A DNA stretch of 64,000 bases from Allorhizobium pseudoryzae. GTDB taxonomy: Bacteria > Pseudomonadota > Alphaproteobacteria > Rhizobiales > Rhizobiaceae. Under the pieces are notes generated by a model. It had not been told where the DNA came from and searched no databases. It saw nothing but the letters and a program-made list of their open reading frames with translations. The DNA lies in NCBI RefSeq assembly GCF_011046245.1, contig NZ_CP049244.1, forward strand, positions 1,178,001 to 1,242,000, in the 5' to 3' direction. Positions within the stretch are counted from its first letter, which is position 1. Each line of letters starts with the position of its first letter. A program made the position numbers and the translations under genes. Positions 46,337-54,078 of this stretch are shown here, piece after piece.

Positions 46337-46348
46337 GAAAATATTTTT
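46337..46348 (+). promoter_or_regulatory. candidate LacI operator, upstream copy (importer promoter)
   Basis: GAAAATATTTTT matches 11 of 12 positions of GAAAATATTTTC and abuts a possible -35, TTGACT (46349-46354). It lies 128 bp upstream of the perfect copy at 46465. No good -10 was found at the usual distance from that -35. Confidence 0.5.
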
Positions 46349-46452
46349 TTGACTTGATTTTTCAGGCCGCCTGACCAATCGTCGTTTTTGAGGCGGATGT
46401 GATGAGAAATAAGGCGGACATCCGCATGTTCTCAATCAAAGGGAGGATGAGC

Positions 46453-48357
46453 ATGCAAAGAAGAGAAAATATTTTCATACATTCGATTGGTGTTCTGCTG
46501 GCCACGTGTGTGGCAACGTCAGCCTTCGCATTCCAGGAGTCGCCGATGTTGAGCGCGCTGGTGAAGGAGGGAAAGCTGCCTGCGGTTGATCAGCGGCTTC
46601 CGGAAAAGCCGACCGTTGTCGAGGTGCCGGAAATCGGTCAGTACGGCGGCGACTGGCGTCGCGCCTACAAGGGGCCGGGCGACCGCTGGGGCCCGACCAA
46701 GCTGATGGAAGAGCGCGTCGTGAAGTGGTCGCAGCAGCCGGGCGGTCCGCTGAAGCTGAAGCCGGGTTATATCTCGTCCTATTCCGTGAGCGAGGATTCG
46801 CGCGAATTCACCTTCACGCTTCTCAAGGGCCTGAAATGGTCCGATGGCCAGCCGGTGACCACCGAGGATGTCCGCTTCTGGTATGAGGACGTGTTCCTCA
46901 ACAAGGCGATCCTCGCCAATATCGACCAGACACTGGCGCCCGGCGGCAAGCCGATGCAGCTGGAGATCGTCGATGAGCAGACCTTCAAGGTGAAGTTCGA
47001 CCAGCCTTACGTCTACTTCCTCGAAATCCTGGCAAAGGATTCGACCGGCGACCCGAGCCTCGACCGCCCGAGCTTCCTGTTTCCGAAGCACTACCTGAAG
47101 CAGTTCAACAACAAGTACGCCTCCGAAGACGAACTGAAGGCGGCTGCGGCCAAGTTCGGCGTCGCGAAGTGGACCGATCTCTGGGGTTCGAAGGGTGCGG
47201 CAACCGCCTGGTGGCAGAACCCGGATCTGCCGGTCATCACGGCCTGGAAGATCGAGAAGCCGGCCCCGTCGGATGTCGTGACGATGGTGCGCAATCCGTA
47301 TTATTATGCGGTGGACCAGGCCGGCAACCAGCTGCCCTATATCGACCGCATCTCGCATCGTCTGTTCAGCGATCAGGAAGCGTTCAACCTGATGATCGTG
47401 CAGGGCCAGGTCGACATGCAGATGCGTTATGTCGAGCCGCAGGACTTCACCTTCTACAAGGAGAACGAAAAGAAGGGTAACTACGCGGTGCACCGCTGGA
47501 CGCAGGCACAGACCTGGTCGCTCGTGCCGAACCTCAACATGAAGGACGAGGCGCTGCGCGGGCTCTTTGAAAAGAGCGACTTCCGCCAGGCGCTCAGCAT
47601 CGGCATCGACCGCGAGACGATCAACGAGCTGATCTTCTCCGGCCTTGCCGAAGCCCGTCAGGCCTCACCCGTCACCGGTTCGCCGAACTACGATGCCGAG
47701 CTGGAAAAGCACTGGGCCGAATACGACCCGAAGAAGGCCAATGCCCTGCTCGACAAGGTGGGGCTCGACAAGCGTGACAGCGAAGGCTTCCGTCTGCGTC
47801 CCGATGGCAAGCGCGTGCAGATCGTCGTGGAGATGCAGCATGCCAACGGCCCGAAGACGATGGAAATCATCGCGGCCAACTACAAGGACATCGGCATCGA
47901 GCTTCTGCCGCGCATCATCGACCGGACGCAGTGGGATGCCAACCGCGACAACAACTCCTTCCAGATGCAATGGTATCCGTTCGACCGCTTGTCGGTCGTG
48001 GCGGCCGACCCGCGCATCATGATGGGCAATGACAGCTACGCGCACCAATACTATCTCTGGTACTCGACCAAGGGTTCCTCGGGGATCGAGCCGCCGGCCG
48101 ATCATCCCATTCGCCGTGTCTTTACCGACTGGGACAAGGCCTCCAAGGCGTTGAACCGCGAGCAGGCCGATGCGGCGCTGAATGACCTCATCAAGACCTT
48201 CGTCACGGAAGGCTGGGTTATCGGTGTCGTCGGCGAATCTCCGGCGCTCTCGATCGTCAAGACGAACTTCAAGAACTTCCCGGACAACCTGATCGAGGAC
48301 GACATCACGCGCGGCATCGGCCTTGGTGCTACGCAGCAGATGTGGATGAAGCAGTAA
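46453..48357 (+). CDS. Opp-type ABC importer, oligosaccharide-binding protein
   Basis: A 634-residue family 5 solute-binding protein. A signal peptide runs to AFA at residue 26. The mature protein has the family pattern (FTFTLLKGLKWSDGQPVTTE, MVRNPYYYAVDQAGNQLPY, FRQALSIGIDRETINELIF). Its locus, rich in glycoside hydrolases, argues for oligosaccharides rather than peptides. ATG 46453 is chosen because GGGAGG (46441-46446) is then 6 bases away; an ATG at 46447 touches that site. Codons 5-9 (ENIFI) lie in a perfect candidate LacI operator. It heads a five-gene importer operon. Confidence 0.9.
   Translation: MQRRENIFIHSIGVLLATCVATSAFAFQESPMLSALVKEGKLPAVDQRLPEKPTVVEVPEIGQYGGDWRRAYKGPGDRWGPTKLMEERVVKWSQQPGGPLKLKPGYISSYSVSEDSREFTFTLLKGLKWSDGQPVTTEDVRFWYEDVFLNKAILANIDQTLAPGGKPMQLEIVDEQTFKVKFDQPYVYFLEILAKDSTGDPSLDRPSFLFPKHYLKQFNNKYASEDELKAAAAKFGVAKWTDLWGSKGAATAWWQNPDLPVITAWKIEKPAPSDVVTMVRNPYYYAVDQAGNQLPYIDRISHRLFSDQEAFNLMIVQGQVDMQMRYVEPQDFTFYKENEKKGNYAVHRWTQAQTWSLVPNLNMKDEALRGLFEKSDFRQALSIGIDRETINELIFSGLAEARQASPVTGSPNYDAELEKHWAEYDPKKANALLDKVGLDKRDSEGFRLRPDGKRVQIVVEMQHANGPKTMEIIAANYKDIGIELLPRIIDRTQWDANRDNNSFQMQWYPFDRLSVVAADPRIMMGNDSYAHQYYLWYSTKGSSGIEPPADHPIRRVFTDWDKASKALNREQADAALNDLIKTFVTEGWVIGVVGESPALSIVKTNFKNFPDNLIEDDITRGIGLGATQQMWMKQ
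46465..46476 (+). promoter_or_regulatory. candidate LacI operator at the importer start codon
   Basis: GAAAATATTTTC is a perfect 12-bp palindrome starting exactly 12 bases after the A of the start ATG. Together with the copy at 46337 it brackets the leader of the importer operon. Confidence 0.6.
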
Positions 48358-48379
48358 GTCTGCTGATCTGTCACACGAC

Positions 48380-48422
48380 CCGGTGCCCGCCATTCCCGCT
48401 TCTTCCGGACGGTGGGCACCGG
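48380..48422 (+). promoter_or_regulatory. intercistronic stem-loop after the binding-protein gene
   Basis: CCGGTGCCC (48380-48388) pairs with GGGCACCGG (48414-48422), and the stem continues inward for three more pairs including one G-T. It lies in the 154-base gap between binding-protein and permease genes and has no T run. It probably stabilises the upstream mRNA and lowers permease expression, as in other importer operons. Confidence 0.55.
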
Positions 48423-48511
48423 ATTCATCCCCGCACATTCATTCTGGTTCCTGACGAACGACGGTCTTGATCTGCAAGATCGGATGGTTGCTCAGGCCCG
48501 GAGGGTTCGAA

Positions 48512-49498
48512 ATGCTGAGTTATATTGGCCGGCGTCTGTTGTGGGCCATCCCCACGCTGATCTTCGTGTCGTTCATTTCCTTCGTCATCATCCAGCTGCC
48601 GCCGGGTGATTTCGTCACGGCCTATGCGGCCCAGCTGCGCAACAGCGGTGACTACATCACCGAGGCGCAGGAAGCCGCGCTTCGCGCCGAATGGGGCCTG
48701 AACGATCCGCTTCTCGTGCAATACTGGCGCTGGATCTCCAACATCATTTTTTACGGCGACTTCGGACGCTCGCTGGAGTGGAATTCCGCCGTCAGCGACC
48801 TGATCTGGGAGAGGCTGGGGCTGACGCTCGCCATCTCGACGCTCAGCATGGTCTTCACCTGGCTGATCGCTATTCCCGTCGGCGTCTATTCCGCCACCCG
48901 CCAATATTCGGTCTTCGACTACGTCTTCACCGTTTTCGGTTTCCTCGGAAAGGGTGTGCCGGATTTCCTGCTGGCGCTGATCCTGATGTGGATGACCTTC
49001 GTCTGGCTCAACATGGATGTCGGCGGTCTCGTGTCGCCGCAGTTTGAAGGCCAGCCATGGGATCTGGCGAAGTTCGGCAACATGCTGACCCATATCTGGA
49101 TTCCGCTGGTGGTGCTGGCAACCGGCGGTGCTGCTGGCCTCATCCGTGTCATGCGCGCCAACATGCTGGACGAATTGCGCAAGCCCTATGTGGAAACTGC
49201 CTATGCGCAAGGTTTTGGCGAACGCACGGTGGTGTGGCGTTATCCGGTGCGCGTTGCGCTCAACCCCTTCATCTCGACGGTCGGCTGGGCCCTGCCGGCG
49301 CTGTTTTCCGGCGATGTCATCACCGCCGTCGTTCTCAACCTGCCGACCACCGGCCCGCTGCTTCTGCAGGCGCTCAAGATGCAGGACATGTATCTGGCCG
49401 GCAGCTTCATCCTGATCCTCAGCGTCTTCACCGTCATCGGGACGGTGCTCTCCGACATCCTTCTTGCGCTTTCCGATCCGCGCATCCGGTTCTCATGA
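48512..49498 (+). CDS. Opp-type ABC importer, permease (OppB-like)
   Basis: A 328-residue inner membrane permease. It has the N-terminal span YIGRRLLWAIPTLIFVSFIS, GDFGRSLEWNSAVSDLIWER, and the EAA loop YVETAYAQGFGERTVVWRYP, then final spans ending in LSDILLALSDPRIRFS. It is closely similar in layout to the permease at 31965. GGAGGG precedes the ATG; the in-frame sequence further upstream belongs to the intercistronic gap. Confidence 0.92.
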   Translation: MLSYIGRRLLWAIPTLIFVSFISFVIIQLPPGDFVTAYAAQLRNSGDYITEAQEAALRAEWGLNDPLLVQYWRWISNIIFYGDFGRSLEWNSAVSDLIWERLGLTLAISTLSMVFTWLIAIPVGVYSATRQYSVFDYVFTVFGFLGKGVPDFLLALILMWMTFVWLNMDVGGLVSPQFEGQPWDLAKFGNMLTHIWIPLVVLATGGAAGLIRVMRANMLDELRKPYVETAYAQGFGERTVVWRYPVRVALNPFISTVGWALPALFSGDVITAVVLNLPTTGPLLLQALKMQDMYLAGSFILILSVFTVIGTVLSDILLALSDPRIRFS

Positions 49499-49505
49499 GG
49501 CGCCC

Positions 49506-50669
49506 ATGACCGATATTCAGATCCTTCCTCCGCAATCCTTCAGCCCGCAGGTGCCGCCCTTGGCGCCGAAGGAGCAGTTCAACGCCGACGCGACCTATAC
49601 TGCCAAGCCCTGGACACTGATCTGGTGGCGCTTTCGCAAACACAAGCTGGCGGTCGTCTCGCTGGTCTTCATGGCAATCCTGGCATTCCTGGCTGTCTTT
49701 GCAGATGTCATGTCGCCTTATACGCCGAACACTATCAGCCGGCTCAACACCTTTGCGCCGCCAACGGTGGTGCGGATCTTCCATGAGGGACAGCTGCACC
49801 GTCCGTTCATCTACCCGATGAAGCGGGCGCGCGACATTGAAACGGCCCGCGTTGTCTATCAGGAGGATCGCAGCAAGGTTCTGCCGATCCAGTTTTTCGT
49901 CTCCGGCGAGACCTACAATCTGCTGGGGCTGGTCGAGACCGATCTCCACTTCTTCGGCATCGACGACAACCGCCAGCAGATCAACATTCTCGGCACGGAT
50001 TCGCTTGGCCGCGATCTCTTCACCCGTCTGCTCTACGGCGCACGGGTGACGCTTTCGGCAGGTCTGATCGGCGTTGCCTTCTCCTTCGTGCTCGGCCTCG
50101 CGCTCGGCGCCATCTCGGGCTATTACGGCGGCTGGCTGGATTCCATGATCCAGCGGCTGATGGAGTTCATCCGCTCCATCCCGACGATCCCCCTGTGGAT
50201 GGGGCTTGCGGCGGCACTGCCGATCGCCTGGGATCCGCTCTTCGTCTACGTGCTGATCACCATCATCCTGTCGCTGATTGGCTGGACCCATCTGGCCCGT
50301 GTGGTGCGCGGTCGCTTCCTGTCCCTGAAATCCGAGGATTATGTTCTGGCGGCGCGGCTCGCCGGTGCATCGGAGTACCGCATCGTCACCCGCCACATGC
50401 TGCCTGCCATGACGAGCTACATCATCGCCGCCGTCACGCTGGCGATCCCGGAAATGATCCTCGGCGAGACGGCGCTCAGCTTCCTCGGCCTCGGTCTTCG
50501 CCCGCCCGTCGTCAGCTGGGGTGTCCTTTTGCAGGACGCGCAGAACCTGCGCACCATTTCGCTTGCCCCCTGGCTACTGGCGCCGGGTGTCGCCGTCATC
50601 CTGGTGGTGCTCGCCTTCAACTTCATCGGCGATGGCCTGCGCGACGCCGCAGACCCCTACGGCCAGTGA
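49506..50669 (+). CDS. Opp-type ABC importer, permease (OppC-like)
   Basis: A 387-residue permease with a first span at about 50-68 (VVSLVFMAILAFLAVFADVM) and a ~100-residue periplasmic insert before GTDSLGRDLFTRLLYGARVT, as in the permease at 32969. The EAA loop is DYVLAARLAGASEYRIVTRH, and the C-terminus FNFIGDGLRDAADPYGQ is typical. It starts 7 bases after the upstream permease gene. Confidence 0.92.
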   Translation: MTDIQILPPQSFSPQVPPLAPKEQFNADATYTAKPWTLIWWRFRKHKLAVVSLVFMAILAFLAVFADVMSPYTPNTISRLNTFAPPTVVRIFHEGQLHRPFIYPMKRARDIETARVVYQEDRSKVLPIQFFVSGETYNLLGLVETDLHFFGIDDNRQQINILGTDSLGRDLFTRLLYGARVTLSAGLIGVAFSFVLGLALGAISGYYGGWLDSMIQRLMEFIRSIPTIPLWMGLAAALPIAWDPLFVYVLITIILSLIGWTHLARVVRGRFLSLKSEDYVLAARLAGASEYRIVTRHMLPAMTSYIIAAVTLAIPEMILGETALSFLGLGLRPPVVSWGVLLQDAQNLRTISLAPWLLAPGVAVILVVLAFNFIGDGLRDAADPYGQ

Positions 50670-50681
50670 CGGATACTGATC

Positions 50682-51728
50682 ATGACGTATAATTCGAACT
50701 CTTCCATGCCGCCGGATCGCCTGCTGCAACTTGATGATGTCGGCGTGCATTTCCCCACTCGTGATGGGCTGGTCAAGGCGGTCAACGGGGTCTCCTACCA
50801 CGTCAACAAGGGCGAGGTACTGGGCATCGTCGGCGAAAGCGGCTCCGGCAAATCGGTGACTGCGCGCTCCATCATGCGGCTGCAGCCGAAGAATGCCATC
50901 AATGCCAGCGGCACGATCCGCTTTCGGCGCAAGAGCGGCGAGGAACTGCTGATCAACGAGCAGGACCGGTTGAGCCGCACCATGCGCGACCTGCGCGGCA
51001 ACGAGATCGGCATGATCTTCCAGGAGCCGATGACGGCGCTGTCTCCGGTGCACACGATCGGCACGCAAATTGCCCGCACCGTCATGCTGCATCGCAAAGT
51101 CTCGAAGGCTGCCGCCCGTGCCCGTGCGGTCGAACTGCTCGGCAAAGTGCAGATGCCGCGGCCGAACGACATCGTCGATCGCTATCCGCATCATCTCTCC
51201 GGCGGCATGCGCCAGCGCGCCATGATCGCGCTCGCCCTGGCGTGTGATCCGGCGCTGCTGATCGCCGACGAGCCGACCACCGCGCTCGACGTGACGACGG
51301 AGGCACAGATCCTTGAGCTTCTGAAGCAGTTGAAGGATGAGATGAACATGGCGATCGTGTTCATCACCCACAATTTCGGGGTCGTCGCCGATATCGCTGA
51401 CCGCGTCGCCGTCATGTATCTCGGTCGTGTGGTGGAGACGGGAACGGTCGATGAGATCTTCTATGAGCCCAAGCATCCCTACACGCAGGCGCTTCTGCAA
51501 TCGATCCCGCGTCTCGGCCAAAGCCATGGACGCCGACTGCGCACCATCGCCGGCATGGTGCCCGATCCCTACAATGTGCCAACCGGCTGTTCCTTCCATC
51601 CGCGCTGCATGAACGCGGTCGGCGGCGTCTGTGATGTGCAGGCGCCGGACGATGTTGCGTTTGCAAGCGGCCAGCGTGCCCGCTGTCATTTTGCGGGTCA
51701 GATCAACGTCGCGGAGGCCGCCCAATGA
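50682..51728 (+). CDS. Opp-type ABC importer, ATP-binding protein (OppD-like)
   Basis: A 348-residue ATPase with [16 protein letters not shown] and [12 protein letters not shown] intact, plus the C-terminal oligopeptide-transporter domain. That domain has the cysteine pattern GCSFHPRC and the later RCHF, which in relatives may hold an iron-sulfur cluster. It ends with an ATGA overlap into the OppF-like gene. Confidence 0.93.
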   Translation: MTYNSNSSMPPDRLLQLDDVGVHFPTRDGLVKAVNGVSYHVNKGEVLGIVGESGSGKSVTARSIMRLQPKNAINASGTIRFRRKSGEELLINEQDRLSRTMRDLRGNEIGMIFQEPMTALSPVHTIGTQIARTVMLHRKVSKAAARARAVELLGKVQMPRPNDIVDRYPHHLSGGMRQRAMIALALACDPALLIADEPTTALDVTTEAQILELLKQLKDEMNMAIVFITHNFGVVADIADRVAVMYLGRVVETGTVDEIFYEPKHPYTQALLQSIPRLGQSHGRRLRTIAGMVPDPYNVPTGCSFHPRCMNAVGGVCDVQAPDDVAFASGQRARCHFAGQINVAEAAQ

Positions 51729-52780
51729 CCCATCCGTCTCAGACCGCGCCCGCTGTCATGCAGGACGATACGATCATTTCTGTACGCAGTGCGCGCAAGT
51801 ATTTCCCGGTCCAGGAAGGCTGGCTTCGCACAGTCAAGGGTTACGTGAAGGCCGTCGATGACATTACCTTCGACATCAAGAAGGGCGAGACCTTCGGGCT
51901 TGTCGGCGAAAGCGGCTCCGGCAAATCCTCGATCGCCCGCCTGATCCTGCGCGCCTATGACCTGACGGGCGGCGAGATCCTTTTTCGTCGCGCGAATGGC
52001 GAGGTGGTGGACGTCTCGACGCTGTCGGATCGCAGCCTGCGCGACATTCGTCGCGAAATGCAGATGATCTTTCAGGACCCGTATTCGTCGCTCAATCCGC
52101 GCATGACCCTGCTCGATCTGGTCGGCGAGCCGATGGTGATCCATGGTGTGGGCAACGAAAGAGAGATCCGCGACCGTGTCGCCGAGCTGCTGCGTCTCGT
52201 CGGCCTACGTCCGGAATATCTCAACCGCTACCCGCATGCCTTTTCCGGCGGCCAGCGCCAGCGCATCGGCATCGCCCGCGCACTTGCGCTCAACCCGAGC
52301 TTCATAGCGGCGGATGAGGCGGTCTCCGCGCTCGACGTGTCGGTCGCGGCGCAGAATATCAACCTGATGCAGGACCTTCAGGAACAGTTCGGGCTGACCT
52401 ATCTCTTCATCACCCACGATCTCGGCATGGTGGAGCATATCTCCGACCGCATCGGCGTCATGTATCTGGGCCGGCTGATGGAAGTCGGCCCGACGGACGA
52501 GATGTTCGCCAAGCCGCTGCATCCCTATACCGAAGCGCTGCTGGCCGCCGTTCCGCAGCCGGACCCGCGCGGTAACCGCACCCGCAAGCGCGTGCCCCTG
52601 AAGGGCGAGATTGCCGATGCGATGAATATCCCCGCCGGCTGCCCGTTTCATCCGCGTTGCCCCTATGCCGTTGCCAAGTGCCGGGGCGAGGTGCCGGAAC
52701 TGCGCATGCTGCCATCTGGCCGGCAGGTGCGTTGCCATTACGCGGAGACGCTGGATCTCGTCGGAGTGGCAGCGGCATGA
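51725..52780 (+). CDS. Opp-type ABC importer, ATP-binding protein (OppF-like)
   Basis: A 351-residue ATPase with [16 protein letters not shown] and a Walker B segment of the form FIAADEAVSALD, where Ala replaces the usual Pro after the catalytic Glu. The C-terminal domain again has a cysteine pattern, GCPFHPRCPYA and RCHY. It is the last transporter gene, and its stop overlaps the start of the HAD-domain gene by four bases, tying import to the enzymes downstream. Confidence 0.92.
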   Translation: MTHPSQTAPAVMQDDTIISVRSARKYFPVQEGWLRTVKGYVKAVDDITFDIKKGETFGLVGESGSGKSSIARLILRAYDLTGGEILFRRANGEVVDVSTLSDRSLRDIRREMQMIFQDPYSSLNPRMTLLDLVGEPMVIHGVGNEREIRDRVAELLRLVGLRPEYLNRYPHAFSGGQRQRIGIARALALNPSFIAADEAVSALDVSVAAQNINLMQDLQEQFGLTYLFITHDLGMVEHISDRIGVMYLGRLMEVGPTDEMFAKPLHPYTEALLAAVPQPDPRGNRTRKRVPLKGEIADAMNIPAGCPFHPRCPYAVAKCRGEVPELRMLPSGRQVRCHYAETLDLVGVAAA

Positions 52781-54078
52781 CGATGGCAGATAATTGCACA
52801 GGTGCTCTGGCCGAGCTTCGTGTCGAGGGGCAGGATGACGATGCGCGTCTTGCAGAACGGCATCGGCCGCTGTTGATGCTGGACGCGGCAGAGCCCTTCC
52901 GGCCTCTCGCGGCAGGCTTTGCCATCTATCGGCAGGAGGCGCAGTCGGTGTCCTCGAAATTCCGCATCCGACCCGTGGCGGATCGCGTTATCGAATATGC
53001 GATCTGGTACGACTGGGACATCCAGCATCTCTATGACCTCGAACATGTCTGGGTGCATGTGGATGCGGCGGGCGACGTGGTGAAGGTGGAAGCCTCGCGC
53101 CACGGTTCGCGGCGGGCGATGATCCGTCCGGATGGGACGCTGCCGGTGCGTTCGGGACGACCGGTGCTCTATCTGGAGCCGGGCAAGCACGCGCACTGGG
53201 CGGATGGCGGGGAGATGCAGGCGAAAGGCGGCACGCTGATTGCCGCCATGTGCGGCGCCTTCGCCGGCGACCAGGGTATCCATCTCTCGAACCGCTTTTC
53301 CGATGCCGGTCGCATCGGCGCGACCCCGCATGAACAGCGGCTGGCACGGCTGAAGATGAAGCGGATGGCCTTTGCGCCGCGCTTCGATTTTACCCGCACC
53401 AGTGACGAAGAGGGCGGGATGGTGCTCGTTTCCTGGTCGCGTCTCGACAGCTGGATTCCGCGTCGGGTGGCGTCGCTGGTGCGCGATCTGCCGCGCGAGG
53501 TTCCGCATCTGGCCGCCGTCTTCCTCGATTGCGGGGATACGCTCGCCAACGAGGCGACGGAAGAAAAAATCCCCGGCACCGAGATCGTCACCCGGGCGGA
53601 GATGATCCCAGGTGCGACCGAAACGGTGCACCGGCTTGCAGCCAGCGGTTACCGGCTGGCGCTGGTGGCGGATGGCCCGCGGCAGACCTTCGAGAATATC
53701 CTCGGTGCCCACGGGCTTTGGGAGTGTTTCGAGGCGCATGTGATTTCCGGTGATGTCGGCGAGCTGAAGCCATCGGCTAAAATGTTCGCCGCCGCTGCCG
53801 AGGCGCTCTCACTGAGCGAGGAGGATCGCGCCCGCACCGTCATGGTCGGGAACAACCTCGAACGGGACATTCTCGGCGCCAACCGCTTCGGCCTGATCAG
53901 CATTTTCCTCAGCTGGTCCAAGCGCCGCAGCCACAAGCCGCGTCTCCGCCGCGAGCGGCCGCGGCTGTCGATTGCCCATATCTGGCAGCTCCCCGAACAG
54001 CTCGAACGGATCGAGCTGAGCCTGCCTTTGCCAAATGCACCTGCCACCGAAGCCGGGCGCAGGAAGGACATGCCATGA
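52777..54078 (+). CDS. HAD-superfamily hydrolase with unknown N-terminal domain
   Basis: A 433-residue protein. The C-terminal part is HAD-like: FLDCGDTLAN with nucleophile Asp251, LALVADGPRQTFENIL, a lysine in GELKPSAKMF, and VGNNLERDILGA. The second aspartate of motif I is Gly253, as in DxGxTL members, so a plain phosphatase role is not assured. Residues 1-240 (YAIWYDWDIQHLYDLEHVWV, LYLEPGKHAHWADGGEMQAK) match no domain I know. It is coupled by ATGA overlaps to both the importer ATPase gene and the next gene, so its job should concern the imported sugar. Confidence 0.72.
   Translation: MTMADNCTGALAELRVEGQDDDARLAERHRPLLMLDAAEPFRPLAAGFAIYRQEAQSVSSKFRIRPVADRVIEYAIWYDWDIQHLYDLEHVWVHVDAAGDVVKVEASRHGSRRAMIRPDGTLPVRSGRPVLYLEPGKHAHWADGGEMQAKGGTLIAAMCGAFAGDQGIHLSNRFSDAGRIGATPHEQRLARLKMKRMAFAPRFDFTRTSDEEGGMVLVSWSRLDSWIPRRVASLVRDLPREVPHLAAVFLDCGDTLANEATEEKIPGTEIVTRAEMIPGATETVHRLAASGYRLALVADGPRQTFENILGAHGLWECFEAHVISGDVGELKPSAKMFAAAAEALSLSEEDRARTVMVGNNLERDILGANRFGLISIFLSWSKRRSHKPRLRRERPRLSIAHIWQLPEQLERIELSLPLPNAPATEAGRRKDMP

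Noticed and set aside
46367..46396. CCGCCT/AGGCGG inverted repeat as a terminator of the LacI operon
   Set aside because: The loop is 18 bases and no T run follows the second arm; position in the importer leader makes a terminator role doubtful.
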